From an uncultured Aliiroseovarius sp. (GTDB lineage: Bacteria; Pseudomonadota; Alphaproteobacteria; Rhodobacterales; Rhodobacteraceae), in the NCBI RefSeq assembly GCF_947497285.1, contig NZ_CANMFT010000009.1:1-64000 (forward strand): a stretch of 64,000 nt of DNA. Reading direction: 5' to 3'. Below are positions 55,505-64,000 of this stretch, piece by piece. The notes below the pieces were generated by a model that ran no database searches, was not told the DNA's origin, and saw only the letters and a program-made list of their open reading frames with translations. The first letter of the stretch is position 1. Each line of letters begins with the position of its first letter. Position numbers and translations under genes: made by a program.

Positions 55505-57862
55505 ATGGCCGACCATATGAACCATCACCACCACCATGGGCACGAACACGGTTCGGACAAAAGGCAACCCGGCGCTGACACCGTACTCGATCCCGTTTGC
55601 GGCATGGAGGTCGAAATCTCAGCCGAGACCAGAACAGCGGAATTCAACGATCAAGAATACTTTTTTTGCTCGGACAGTTGCCAGATCAAGTTTGAGACCG
55701 ATCCTTGGTTCTTTGCTTCAGGCAACGCCGAGAAAGCGGGCCAACAGGTTCAGACGGGCGCGCAATGGACCTGCCCGATGCATCCCGAAATCATCCGCGA
55801 CGAACCTGGCGCCTGCCCGATTTGCGGTATGGCGCTGGAACCGATGGTGCCGTCGGACGAGCCGAGCGAGGAACTCACCGATTTCACCCGGCGCATGTGG
55901 ATCAGCGCCGCAGCGGCCGTCCCGCTGGTCATTCTGACCATGGGCGAACTGGTCGGCCTGCCGGTGCGCGACTGGATCGGGCATCGCATCGCATCATATG
56001 TCGAGTTTCTTTTGGCGACCCCCATCATCCTATGGGCGGCCCGGCCCTTTTTTCAACGTGGATGGGACTCTATCAGGAACAATTCGCCCAACATGTGGAC
56101 GTTGATCTCGCTGGGCGTTGGTGCGGCCTATGTCTACTCGCTCATTGCGACGTTTCTTCCGGGGCTGTTCCCCGAGCAATACCGCGTCGGCGAAGCCGTG
56201 GGCACCTATTTCGAAGCCGCCGTGGTCATCGTGGCCCTGGTCTTCGTAGGCCAGGTGCTTGAATTGCGGGCGCGCGAACGAACGGGCGATGCAATCCGCG
56301 CGCTTCTCGATCTGGCGCCCAAGACCGCGCGCCGGATCCTGCCCGATGGTACGGAATATGACGCACCGCTTGAAAACATCGTTGAAGGTGATCTGCTCCG
56401 CGTCCGTCCCGGTGACAGCGTCCCGGTCGATGGCGAGGTTGTCGATGGCCGGACTTCGATCGACGAAAGCATGCTCACCGGCGAGCCAGTGCCGGTCGAA
56501 AAGACCGAACATGACCGGGTCACCGGCGGCACCATCAACAAGAACGGCACCATTGCCATCCGGGCCACCCAGGTTGGCGCGGACACCGTTCTGGCCCAGA
56601 TCGTTGACATGGTCTCTGGCGCGCGCCGCTCCCGCGCTCCGATTCAGGGCTTGGCCGACAAGGTCTCCTCAATCTTCGTGCCCACTGTTGTTATCTGTGC
56701 GATTGCCGCATTCCTGTTCTGGCTGGCATTTGGGCCGAGCCCGGCGCTGGTCTTTGCGATTGCCGCTTCCGTGTCGGTTCTGATCATCGCCTGCCCCTGT
56801 GCCCTCGGTCTGGCAACACCGATTTCGATCACGACCGCCGCCGGGCGCGGTGCGCAGGTCGGCGTTCTCATCAAGGATGCCGAAGCCTTGGAGAGAATGG
56901 CGCGCGTCGACACCGTGATTGTCGACAAGACCGGCACCCTGACCCTCGGGAAACCGAAACTGACCGATGTGCTGGCTCTCGCGGATCGGGACGAACAAGA
57001 GGTCCTGGCGCTTGCCGCAGCACTTGAACGCGGGTCAGAACACCCGCTGGCCGAAGCCATTGTCGAAGGGGCCCAGGAGCAAGGCATAACCCTGTCACAG
57101 GCCGAGCAGTTCGAGGCCGTCACAGGCAAGGGTGTACAGGGTGTCGTGGAAGGAAGCACGGTCGCGCTCGGTAATCCCGCGATGATGCAGCAATTGGGTC
57201 TCGACACGGCATCGGCGGACGAGATCGCAGATGGTCTGCGCAGCGACGGGAAAACGGCGATGTACATCGCGGTCGACGACGCGCTCTCCGGAATTGTTGC
57301 CGTCGCCGATCCGATCAAGGAGACGACCGCAGGTGCAATCCGGGACCTGCACGTGCTGGGTCTGCGCGTCATCATGGCGACAGGCGACAACCAGCGCACC
57401 GCGGAGGCCGTAGCTGGAAAACTTGGCATCGACGAGGTGCGCGCGGGCGTTCTGCCAGAGGACAAGAAGGCCCTGGTCGAGGAACTGCGCAGCAATGGGG
57501 CCCATATCGCCATGGCCGGCGACGGGGTGAACGATGCCCCTGCCCTCGCGGCCGCCGATGTCGGCATTGCCATGGGCACCGGGGCTGACGTGGCCGTCGA
57601 AAGTGCCGGGATCACGCTTCTCGGCGGTGACCTGGTGGGAATCGTGCGGGCCCGCAAACTTGCCAAAGCGACCTTGCGCAACATCAAGCAAAACCTGTTT
57701 TTTGCCTTCGCCTACAACGCCGCCGGCGTTCCGGTCGCGGCCGGTATTCTATACCCGGTTTTCGGCCTCTTGCTGTCGCCAATGATTGCCGCCGCGGCGA
57801 TGAGCCTGTCATCTGTCTCGGTCATTTCGAATGCGCTGCGGCTGCGGCGGGTGAAAATTTGA
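55505..57862 (+). CDS. Cu/Ag-exporting P1B ATPase with His-rich N-terminus and YHS domain
   Basis: 785 residues from ATG 55505. Instead of HMA domains it has a His-rich start ([12 protein letters not shown]), a YHS domain ([22 protein letters not shown]) and a CxMHP/CPICGM heavy-metal-binding domain (WTCPMHPEI and [11 protein letters not shown]). Then the P-type core: [40 protein letters not shown] and [13 protein letters not shown] indicates Cu(I)/Ag(I). Confidence 0.95.
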   Translation: MADHMNHHHHHGHEHGSDKRQPGADTVLDPVCGMEVEISAETRTAEFNDQEYFFCSDSCQIKFETDPWFFASGNAEKAGQQVQTGAQWTCPMHPEIIRDEPGACPICGMALEPMVPSDEPSEELTDFTRRMWISAAAAVPLVILTMGELVGLPVRDWIGHRIASYVEFLLATPIILWAARPFFQRGWDSIRNNSPNMWTLISLGVGAAYVYSLIATFLPGLFPEQYRVGEAVGTYFEAAVVIVALVFVGQVLELRARERTGDAIRALLDLAPKTARRILPDGTEYDAPLENIVEGDLLRVRPGDSVPVDGEVVDGRTSIDESMLTGEPVPVEKTEHDRVTGGTINKNGTIAIRATQVGADTVLAQIVDMVSGARRSRAPIQGLADKVSSIFVPTVVICAIAAFLFWLAFGPSPALVFAIAASVSVLIIACPCALGLATPISITTAAGRGAQVGVLIKDAEALERMARVDTVIVDKTGTLTLGKPKLTDVLALADRDEQEVLALAAALERGSEHPLAEAIVEGAQEQGITLSQAEQFEAVTGKGVQGVVEGSTVALGNPAMMQQLGLDTASADEIADGLRSDGKTAMYIAVDDALSGIVAVADPIKETTAGAIRDLHVLGLRVIMATGDNQRTAEAVAGKLGIDEVRAGVLPEDKKALVEELRSNGAHIAMAGDGVNDAPALAAADVGIAMGTGADVAVESAGITLLGGDLVGIVRARKLAKATLRNIKQNLFFAFAYNAAGVPVAAGILYPVFGLLLSPMIAAAAMSLSSVSVISNALRLRRVKI

Positions 57863-57885
57863 TTGTGGCACAGGAGTGAAAACCC

Positions 57886-58818
57886 ATGGCGAACGGACAT
57901 CAGGGACACATGCCCTCCAGCGGTCGCGGATTGGCGATTTCGGCTTGGCTGACGGGTGTGTATTTTGTCATCGAGCTTGGGATAGGCCTCTGGACCGGTT
58001 CCATCGCCGTGATCTCGGACGCTTTTCACACTTTCTCGGCGGTCGGAGGCGTGTTGGTCGCTATCGTGGCTGCAAAGCTGGCGCGGCGACCCGCGGATGA
58101 GGAGCGCAGCTTCGGCTGGTATCGCGCCGAGATCATCGGGGCGCTCGTCAATGGTGGGTTTCTGTTGGCCATGGCGCTCGTCGTCATCGCCATGGCCGCT
58201 ATGCGTCTCTCCTCACCGATCGATCTTCCGACAGGCCCAATGCTGATCGCAGCCGCCGGCGGGCTAATCACTGAGTTCATATCGCTAGGCCTGATCTGGA
58301 AGCAGAGCAAGGACGATCTCAACACCAAGGGCGCGCTCTGGCATGTCATCCAGACCTTCGTCGGCAGCCTTCTGATCATCGTGACCGCACTGGTGATCCG
58401 CTATACCGGTTTCTTGCTGATCGACCCGCTTCTGGGCATGGGATTCGGGTTTGTCCTGATCTGGGCCAGTTGGGGAATCCTCAGGGAGGCGGCGCATCTG
58501 TTGATGGAGGGCACACCGCCCGATGTCAGCCTGCCCGAGGTCAGCCGGGCGCTCGAAGCGCTCGGGGGTGTCGAAGACGTTCATCACGCCCATGCCTGGG
58601 CGCTGACGAGCGGGCGGCACGTGTTTTCAGCGCATTTGCGTATCGCGGAAGGCGCTCACCAGCACGCAATCCTGGAGGAAGCGCATTCCCAGCTTCGCGA
58701 AACCTTCGGGTTCTTCTTCGTCACGCTTCAGATCGAGACGCATTGCCTCGATGAAAGCGGTGCCGAAGCAATCGATTTGTCGGCAATTGAGAAGGAAGGA
58801 AACCACAGCCATGGCTGA
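57886..58818 (+). CDS. Cation diffusion facilitator family protein with altered metal sites
   Basis: 310 residues, six membrane helices and a C-terminal cytoplasmic domain (GGVEDVHHAHAWALTSGRHV) as in CzcD/ZitB. In typical members helix 2 and helix 5 each carry HxxxD. Here they read DAFHTFSA (H-x-x-x-A) and WHVIQTFVG (H-x-x-x-T), so both transport-site Asp are missing. Ends NHSHG and overlaps the next gene by 8 bp. Transport of Zn-like ions is therefore doubtful. Confidence 0.88.
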   Translation: MANGHQGHMPSSGRGLAISAWLTGVYFVIELGIGLWTGSIAVISDAFHTFSAVGGVLVAIVAAKLARRPADEERSFGWYRAEIIGALVNGGFLLAMALVVIAMAAMRLSSPIDLPTGPMLIAAAGGLITEFISLGLIWKQSKDDLNTKGALWHVIQTFVGSLLIIVTALVIRYTGFLLIDPLLGMGFGFVLIWASWGILREAAHLLMEGTPPDVSLPEVSRALEALGGVEDVHHAHAWALTSGRHVFSAHLRIAEGAHQHAILEEAHSQLRETFGFFFVTLQIETHCLDESGAEAIDLSAIEKEGNHSHG

Positions 58819-59236
58819 TGAAAACATTCACGCACTACATCGTATCTTCATAATCGCCGTTACACTCACCACGGCGGCCGAGATCGTCTACTTCACGGTC
58901 TGGGGATTGTACTTGTTTCCGGAAGGCAACGTCGCCGGTAAATTGGTCTGGACAATGACTTGTGGTGTCGCGATGGGGCTGGTGATCGGCGCCTTGACCT
59001 ATCTCTGGGTGGAGGAGCGGTTCCAGGGTGGAGAGGCCGTCTGGGGAGCCGCACTGGTAATGGCGGCGGTCGGCAGCTACTGCGCCTGGCTTTGCAGCAA
59101 GATCGACGCCCAACTGGGCTATTTCGGGGGCGACAAAAACACGACCCTGTTCATTCTGAGCGGGGTCATCCCAGCCATTTTAGGAGGGTTGCTCTACGGC
59201 TGGCTTGTTTATGGCAAATCCGCAAAAGCGGCGTAA
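58811..59236 (+). CDS. Four-helix membrane protein coupled to the CDF gene, unknown
   Basis: 141 residues from ATG 58811, overlapping the CDF stop. Four hydrophobic segments (about 10-30, 40-62, 72-92 and 105-130) and few charged residues. A conserved-looking acidic YLWVEERFQGGE loop. Not recognised. Tight coupling suggests a partner of the CDF protein. Confidence 0.7.
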   Translation: MADENIHALHRIFIIAVTLTTAAEIVYFTVWGLYLFPEGNVAGKLVWTMTCGVAMGLVIGALTYLWVEERFQGGEAVWGAALVMAAVGSYCAWLCSKIDAQLGYFGGDKNTTLFILSGVIPAILGGLLYGWLVYGKSAKAA

Positions 59237-59612
59237 GATGGGCACGTGATGTCTCAAGGGGCGTTGCTCAGGTTTCCGTTCAAAGTACCGGGTACGCCTA
59301 AGACGCCGGAACATAGCAATCCTCGGACATGCCGCGTTCATCACATCCTATCGGTATTCGAACGAGTTCGCTTTCCAACGACTTCAGTTTCCCGATCTTT
59401 GCCTAAACTTCGGCGTCTTGCGTGGTAGCGAAGTGAGCTTAGAGCATTAGGTGTTCTTCAGACTGGGCCTTACAAGGAAGTATCTGCTAATACACAAGCG
59501 CGTGTGGAGTCGTCTTTTTTCTTGAAGTTCTAGCGGGTGTAAGCTGTATCCAAAAGCCTACAGGTGGGCAATCGGCACGCCAAATGACCAAGACGATGGA
59601 GACTAGATCGAG
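59237..59612. other. Non-coding stretch between the CDF pair and the broken L,D-transpeptidase
   Basis: 376 bp without a supportable gene. Short open frames on the plus strand have no ribosome sites. A TTTTTTCTTG run at 59515-59524 is AT-rich, but no stem precedes it. The segment has a lower GC content than its neighbours. Confidence 0.4.
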
Positions 59613-60275
59613 ATGTTGACGAGACGCCATTTCATAGCAACGGGTGCGGCGCTGTTTTCGACGCCGATTGCAAACCCTGTGCTCGCCAGCACATGGCCAA
59701 CTGCCTCTTAAAAGGCCGCCTGGGATGCGCAGGTGACCCCACCGGATTTCGATCTCGAAACCTCCAATCCCTGGGGATTACAGCCACGTTTCCTGCCGCG
59801 GCGGGTCGAAGCAAGGGATGGTCTGACGCCGGGAGACATTCATGTCGACGCGGTGGCAAGATACCTTTACCGCATTGAAGAGGGCGGAACGGCGATGCGC
59901 TACGGTGTGGCGATTGCCCGTGGCAATCTCTATGAGCCGGGAACCTACACTATCCGTCGCAAGGTCGAGTGGCCGCATTGGACGCCGACCAAATCGATGA
60001 TCGAGCGCAACCCGCAATATGCCGAATTTGCAAATGGTCAAGAGCCCGGCCCAAGGAACGCACTTGGGTCACGTGCCCTTTATCTCTTTGTCGGCCAGCG
60101 TGACACATACCTGCGCATCCATGGGTCGCCCCAGTCGAGGTCAATAGGCGGTCGGGCCAGTTCGGGATGTGTTCGAATGGTGATGGCGCATATCAACGAA
60201 TTGTATCCCAAGGTCGCCATCGGCTCGACTGCGACTCTCTACTCCGCCGAAGACAGCGTTACGGCGCGAAGTTAA
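59613..60275 (+). pseudogene. L,D-transpeptidase gene interrupted by an in-frame TAA
   Basis: ATG 59613 begins a Tat-type signal (MLTRRHFIATGAALFSTP to LASTWPTAS), then TAA at 59709-59711, after which the same frame continues KAAWDAQVTPPDFDLETSNP and into a complete YkuD domain (WPHWTPTKSMIERNP, NPLGSRALYLF, RIHGSPQS, SSGCVRMV) to 60275. The signal peptide is thus cut from the enzyme by one stop codon. Restarting at GTG 59733 would give a cytoplasmic protein. Probably inactive unless the stop is read through. Confidence 0.85.
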
Positions 60276-60364
60276 TCCGCAACGCATCCAAGGCGTCACG
60301 CGCCAGAATCGTCAGCTAGGTATCTCCCTGGGGTCGAGTGTGCAGTCCAAATTTGCAATGACGC

Positions 60365-60634
60365 CTAAGAAGCCTGCTTCACGCAGATCGGGTTTCCACG
60401 AACTGTCCTGAGCGGCAAGAGCGTCGTCTCGACGGAACCGGCATGCATATACCAGTAGCAATTGTCTTCGGGGACCAGACGGGCTGTTGCAAGGTCCTGA
60501 TTTGGAGCCGCGAGCGCCGCAACTTCTTCAGGGAGAGGTGGAAGAGCTTCCGAACCCTGCGAGTTTGAAAAATCTGCGGAGCAGGCTCCAAGTACCAGCA
60601 CGGTGGAAAGAAGAATTGCGCTTCGTTTGTACAT
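60365..60634 (-). CDS. Small lipoprotein
   Basis: 89 residues, lipobox LVLGACSAD with Cys at residue 18. The mature part contains two Cys (EDNCYWYMHAG and NPICVKQ) that may pair. The NCYWYMHAG region resembles small lipoproteins of roseobacters, but no function is known. Stand-alone gene. Confidence 0.75.
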   Translation of the reverse strand: MYKRSAILLSTVLVLGACSADFSNSQGSEALPPLPEEVAALAAPNQDLATARLVPEDNCYWYMHAGSVETTLLPLRTVRGNPICVKQAS

Positions 60635-60657
60635 GAATGGGATTCCTCAAGGCACAT

Positions 60658-61025
60658 TGGTTTTTTTCTTCGCTCTCTTGTCTCGCATCAGTCATCATAT
60701 GGCGCAATGATTTTGCAAACCAAGACGTATGTTTCCCCGAGAAAAGTGGCAGAAACTCAATGGTTTTGCCAAAAACAGGCTCATATGCCCAATGATGGTC
60801 ACCATCGTACTTAGCACGGAGTTTTCCTCTTGAACCTCTAGTTGCTGTCCGTTGGAAAAGTGGCCCTAGTCGACGGATTTTCGGACTAAGTTGACCCGTC
60901 AAATCCGCGTGCGAGGCCGCATGATAACTACTCGATAATACCTCTATGAAGAAAAAAGGTGAGTGGTTAAGCGCTGCTCAACGCCGTAATCCTCCACCAG
61001 CGGCCTGTCGTGAAGTTCAAGCCGC
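60658..61025. other. Intergenic stretch before the BaeS-like kinase
   Basis: 368 bp without a convincing gene. A 32-codon frame from ATG at about 60946 (MKKKGEWLSAAQRR) overlaps the end of the kinase gene and is probably chance. AT-rich at 60650-60690, which may be the promoter of the lipoprotein. Confidence 0.4.
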
Positions 61026-62132
61026 TTACTTCAACGGCAAATGAACCGCGATTTCCAAGCGCTGACCGTTCAGCGTTGCGTCGACATTGCCCTGATTGGA
61101 CAGGCAAAGCTGTTTGACAATGGACAGACCCAGCCCGCTAGAGTGGTCCTGCTGGGTACGAGTACGGCTGTCGGACACACGATAGAAGCGGTCGAACAAG
61201 AACGGCAGCGCAGCGTGGTTGACGTCGGGGGCGTCATTGCTAAATTTCAGTCTGGCAACATTCTCGCCAACGCTTTTGGCTGCGCTAATTCGACACGATT
61301 TGTTGTCCGAGGCGTATCGCGCCATGTTGGACAAAAGGTTGTCTGCGATCTGCCGCAGGATGTTCTCCGACACTGCAAACCTCTGCCCCAACAGAGTGGA
61401 AGAAACATCCAGATCCAACTTTAGGCCGCGTTTCTGAAACCTTGCATCCCAACGGATCTTTGCATCGCTTATGCACTCGCCGACCGGTGTGCCGCTGCAA
61501 GGTTTCAGGTCGTCGTCGTTGGCAGGGTGTTGCAGTTGCATCGCTTCGATTGAATGGGTCAACGCTGAAAGGTGGCTAAGTTCGCTCGCCATCAGTTTGA
61601 AGAACGCTTCATCGGCCTGAAATACGCCATCCTCCAACCCTTCGGTGTAACCGCGAAGGCTGGTAATCGGGGTGCGCAGCTCGTGGCTGAGATCCGCCAG
61701 GTATTGGGCGCGGCGTTGGTCCTCTTGTTCAAGCGCTGCGGCAAGTGCGTTGAAGTTTTCGGCCAAATGGCCAACCTCGCCCCCCTCGATGGCCGACCGG
61801 ACGCGGTAATCGCCGTGGCGCAGACGTTCCGTCGCCCGAGCCAGCGACCGCAACGGGCGCACAATCAGGAATGCCAGCCCGATCGAGGCAAGAATTGCTG
61901 CCAGCAATCCGATGATGACGGTGGCCCAAAGCTGGCGTTCGACGTCGTCGACATACATTGCGTGCAAGCTACCTGGCTCGATATTGAATGTCGACATCAA
62001 CCGTTCAGAATAGACGCTGCTTTGGCGCATGAATGCCAGATACCAGGCTGCGGCGAGGGCCAGGATCACCGCCGCATTGGCCGCGATGATCTGCAAGGTC
62101 AGCCACGGCAGTCTGTGCAATCGTTCAAACAC
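61026..62132 (-). CDS. Sensor histidine kinase, BaeS-like
   Basis: 368 residues. Two membrane helices (about 12-34 and 68-90) around a short periplasmic loop, HAMP domain, H-box DLSHELRTPITSLRGYTEG, N-box ADNLLSNMARYA, and SSGLGLSIVKQL. The G1 box is degenerate (NDAPDVNHAALPFLFDRFYR), as in BaeS proteins. Overlaps its regulator gene by 8 bp. Confidence 0.93.
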   Translation of the reverse strand: MFERLHRLPWLTLQIIAANAAVILALAAAWYLAFMRQSSVYSERLMSTFNIEPGSLHAMYVDDVERQLWATVIIGLLAAILASIGLAFLIVRPLRSLARATERLRHGDYRVRSAIEGGEVGHLAENFNALAAALEQEDQRRAQYLADLSHELRTPITSLRGYTEGLEDGVFQADEAFFKLMASELSHLSALTHSIEAMQLQHPANDDDLKPCSGTPVGECISDAKIRWDARFQKRGLKLDLDVSSTLLGQRFAVSENILRQIADNLLSNMARYASDNKSCRISAAKSVGENVARLKFSNDAPDVNHAALPFLFDRFYRVSDSRTRTQQDHSSGLGLSIVKQLCLSNQGNVDATLNGQRLEIAVHLPLK

Positions 62133-62826
62133 AGGCGCTTGCCATCTTAAAGCTGCCCTGGGGCGAGAACTTGTACCCGAACCCGCGAACGGTCTGGATC
62201 ATGGCGCCAGCGTCCTGCCCAAGCTTGGCGCGCAGGTGGTGGACATGCACATCAATGGCCTTGGGGCTGACGGCATCCTCGTTGCCGTAAATGGCGGCAA
62301 TCAGCGAGCCGCGTTCGAAAACCCGGTTCGGACGTCCAAGAAGGCGTCGTAAAATTCGGTATTCATGCGGGGTCAGGTCGATAGTTGCTCCATTGACATT
62401 GCAGGTCGGCTGGGCGTCATCCAGCCGGATCGGACCCGCAATGATCTGGTTGCCCTGCTCCGGCCTTGGGAAAGAACTGCGCCGCAAGATCGCCTTTACC
62501 CGCACCAAAAGCTCCCGGGGGGAGAACGGCTTGACGATGTAGTCATCGGCACCCACCGAGAACCCGCGCAAAATGTCGACCTCGTTCCCCAACGCGGTCA
62601 GAAATAAAACAGGCGTCTGGTCACCGGCGGCGCGCATGGCGGCGGCAATGTCGGTACCCGTCTTGCCCGGCAGCATGACGTCGAAAATACACATGTCAAA
62701 GTCAGCACCCATCGCCATTTCCAGCCCCGCGCAGCCAGTGCTGGCGGTCGCAACGCGGTGCCCGGCGCGTTCTAGATAGGCGCTCAGCAGGTTAAGGATG
62801 TTTATGTCATCCTCGACCACCAAGGT
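62125..62826 (-). CDS. OmpR-family response regulator, BaeR-like, start codon uncertain
   Basis: About 233 residues. Receiver domain with VVEDDINILNLL, phospho-Asp in CIFDVMLPGKTG, VKPFSPRELL, and winged helix LTPHEYRILRRLLGRPN and IDVHVHHLRAKLG. No ATG exists in frame at the N-terminus: TTG 62826 and GTG 62823 are the only usual starts near the first strand. A GGAG lies farther upstream (about 62850), 8 nt before an ATC codon that would add the expected few residues. Confidence 0.92.
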   Translation of the reverse strand, partial: TLVVEDDINILNLLSAYLERAGHRVATASTGCAGLEMAMGADFDMCIFDVMLPGKTGTDIAAAMRAAGDQTPVLFLTALGNEVDILRGFSVGADDYIVKPFSPRELLVRVKAILRRSSFPRPEQGNQIIAGPIRLDDAQPTCNVNGATIDLTPHEYRILRRLLGRPNRVFERGSLIAAIYGNEDAVSPKAIDVHVHHLRAKLGQDAGAMIQTVRGFGYKFSPQGSFKMASACV

Positions 62827-62999
62827 GGATGCGATGGGTTCGATGATACGGGCTCCGCGAAAAACGAGTGTCTCACCTTAAGCGCGATTGGGGATCACAC
62901 GGACTGACAATCCAGTGATCCGCAAAGCGCGCCGCTAAGGTTCCGTTGAGAGAACCGCCGCCCCGGGAAATCGGGGCGGCCGGCGGGGTGCAGTCTTGA

Positions 63000-63464
63000 T
63001 TACAGGTCGCTGGCTGGGGTTGCGAAGATTTGCTTCCAGTTGCCCTCGCCCTTGCGGATCACGGTTTCCGTGTCCGCCAGGAACAGGTTGTTGTGTGCTC
63101 CCGGGCTGCTGTTGAGATAGAGCTGACCGTCGACGATGGCGAAAAGGTCAGGTTGCGTGGGCACCTTTTTGCCCTTGCTTGCTCCGGCCGAGCACCAGCC
63201 GCCGTAGGCTGGGGCAAATTTCGCCGGGTCGGCGTTGAACATCTCGAGGTTTTCAGCCGATGAGAAATACCACGTCGCGCCCTGATAGGTCGCGGAGTAG
63301 TCCGCTGATCCCATCGTCGGTGCGCCGACAGTATGATAGGCGACCACATCATAGCCACCCACGACCGCATCGCCGGCGATGTAATGTTCATCCACGGCCA
63401 ATGCCGGGCCCGCCGACAGCACCGCGAAAGCCGTCGCCGCGGTAATTCTAGCAAATTTGTTCAT
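63000..63464 (-). CDS. Secreted YHS-domain protein
   Basis: 154 residues from ATG 63464 (AAGGA 8 nt upstream; ATG 63473 is also possible). Signal peptide ending PALAVDEHY. YHS-like domain: GYDVVAYHTVGAPTMGSADY, ATWYFSSAENLEMFNADPAK, FAPAYGGWCSAGASKGKK. Family proteins are secreted and linked to metal handling. It lies 174 bp upstream of the BaeS/BaeR-type pair in its transcription direction. Confidence 0.88.
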   Translation of the reverse strand: MNKFARITAATAFAVLSAGPALAVDEHYIAGDAVVGGYDVVAYHTVGAPTMGSADYSATYQGATWYFSSAENLEMFNADPAKFAPAYGGWCSAGASKGKKVPTQPDLFAIVDGQLYLNSSPGAHNNLFLADTETVIRKGEGNWKQIFATPASDL

Positions 63465-64000
63465 CCTAATCATCCTTTGTCTGGTTGGATTCGACGTTTC
63501 CTCCCCGCTGGTGCCCATTCCAGACAGCAGCCGGATGCAGACAGAATAATCCCGCAAGATTTCAGCGCGGTTCGCTGTTGGTTAAGATTTGGTTAGGCTG
63601 CCAGGAGGCGAAGCGCTTTGGAACCGTGCGCCAAATGTTGATCGAACGACTGTCTGGGGTCGATTCCGGTTGGGGGCGGAATCGTATCATAAGCCGACCT
63701 TCGAGCGGATCGCGGCGAAATCACTGGAAGAGCCCAATGTTTGTACCGGCTGCTGTTCGCAAGTGAGATATTGGCGTGGCTAGCGGTAGTCGCTGATATG
63801 TATCCGGCCTGTTTATCGGCTCGCGGGCCGTGGCCATTTTGGGTTACGCACGCGCCTTGATCTCATTAGTGACCAGGTCGATGACGACCATTTGGGCTCT
63901 CAGATTCTGGGGGCGTATTGTCTCCGTTCCATGCTTTTCTCCTTCGCGAACTTCTTTGGGCTTCGGGTGCTTCAGATGGCACCTAAGGCCTCATCTCCTT
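63465..64000. other. Right edge without a clear gene
   Basis: 536 bp. A minus-strand frame from about 63990 to a TAA at 63844-63846 reads through ETIRPQNLRAQMVVIDLVTN near its end and could be the tail of a short or degenerate protein, perhaps transposon-related, but it has an in-frame stop upstream and no strong start. Otherwise nothing seen. Confidence 0.3.

Noticed and set aside
60946-61044. 32-codon frame starting MKKKGEWLSAAQRR
   Set aside because: Short, no ribosome site and overlaps the end of the kinase gene.
63844-63993. Minus-strand frame ending in a TAA near the right edge
   Set aside because: Protein-like in places, but an in-frame stop upstream, no start and no family match; kept only as a note on the edge region.

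Overview
The window looks like an accessory replicon or large genomic island of an alphaproteobacterium, most likely a roseobacter-type Rhodobacterales. The grounds are high GC content, the glpS-T-P-Q-U-V glycerol ABC system found in rhizobia and roseobacters, a virB-type T4SS beside an AHL synthase, CueR/HmrR-type copper promoters, and dense packing with TGATG, ATGA and TAATG gene overlaps. No rRNA, tRNA or CRISPR array was seen.

Region 1 (1-9.6 kb, minus strand) is a virB operon running off the left edge: a small unknown gene, virB1, virB2, virB3, virB4, a small lipoprotein, a VirB5-like protein carrying a lytic transglycosylase domain, virB5, a small unknown gene, virB6, virB8, virB9 and the start of virB10. 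It is followed by two small unknown genes and a divergent luxI/luxR pair with palindromes between them (9.6-12.1 kb), so conjugation may be under quorum control. A chimeric IS30/LacI remnant closes this part.

Region 2 (13.1-26.8 kb) is a complete glycerol catabolic operon: glpD, ATPases glpS and glpT, an unlisted 44-residue ORF, permeases glpP and glpQ, glpU, binding protein glpV flanked by two strong hairpins, glpK, and then fructose-bisphosphatase, class II aldolase and an iron-type alcohol dehydrogenase. The repressor glpR is divergent. The layout suggests import, phosphorylation and oxidation of glycerol to DHAP, followed by direct gluconeogenic conversion to fructose-6-phosphate.

Region 3 (26.8-29.2 kb) is transposon debris: a 5'-truncated transposase, two near-identical 34-bp ends exactly 800 bp apart in direct orientation, tniQ, a tniB tail, and a Crp/Fnr gene that has lost its DNA-binding domain.

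Region 4 (29.2-63.5 kb) is a large copper and envelope-stress island. It holds copA-cueR-multicopper oxidase with divergent copZ. A compact eight-gene unit follows, with an L,D-transpeptidase, four c-type cytochromes, a second multicopper oxidase and a DsbA-like protein, ending at a hairpin terminator. Then come a second DsbA/DsbD pair with DUF2933 and DUF411 proteins, lgt, another L,D-transpeptidase, ccmI-H-G-F, a SHOCT protein, two two-component systems, a Met/His-rich EF-hand protein, DUF302, rhodanese and VTT proteins. It ends with a YHS-type copper ATPase, an unusual CDF protein, an L,D-transpeptidase broken by a stop codon, and a secreted YHS protein. Four CueR-type promoter elements with 19-bp spacers tie several of these units together. 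The likely theme is periplasmic copper(I) export, oxidation and sequestration, combined with maintenance of cytochrome c, disulfides and peptidoglycan crosslinks under copper stress.
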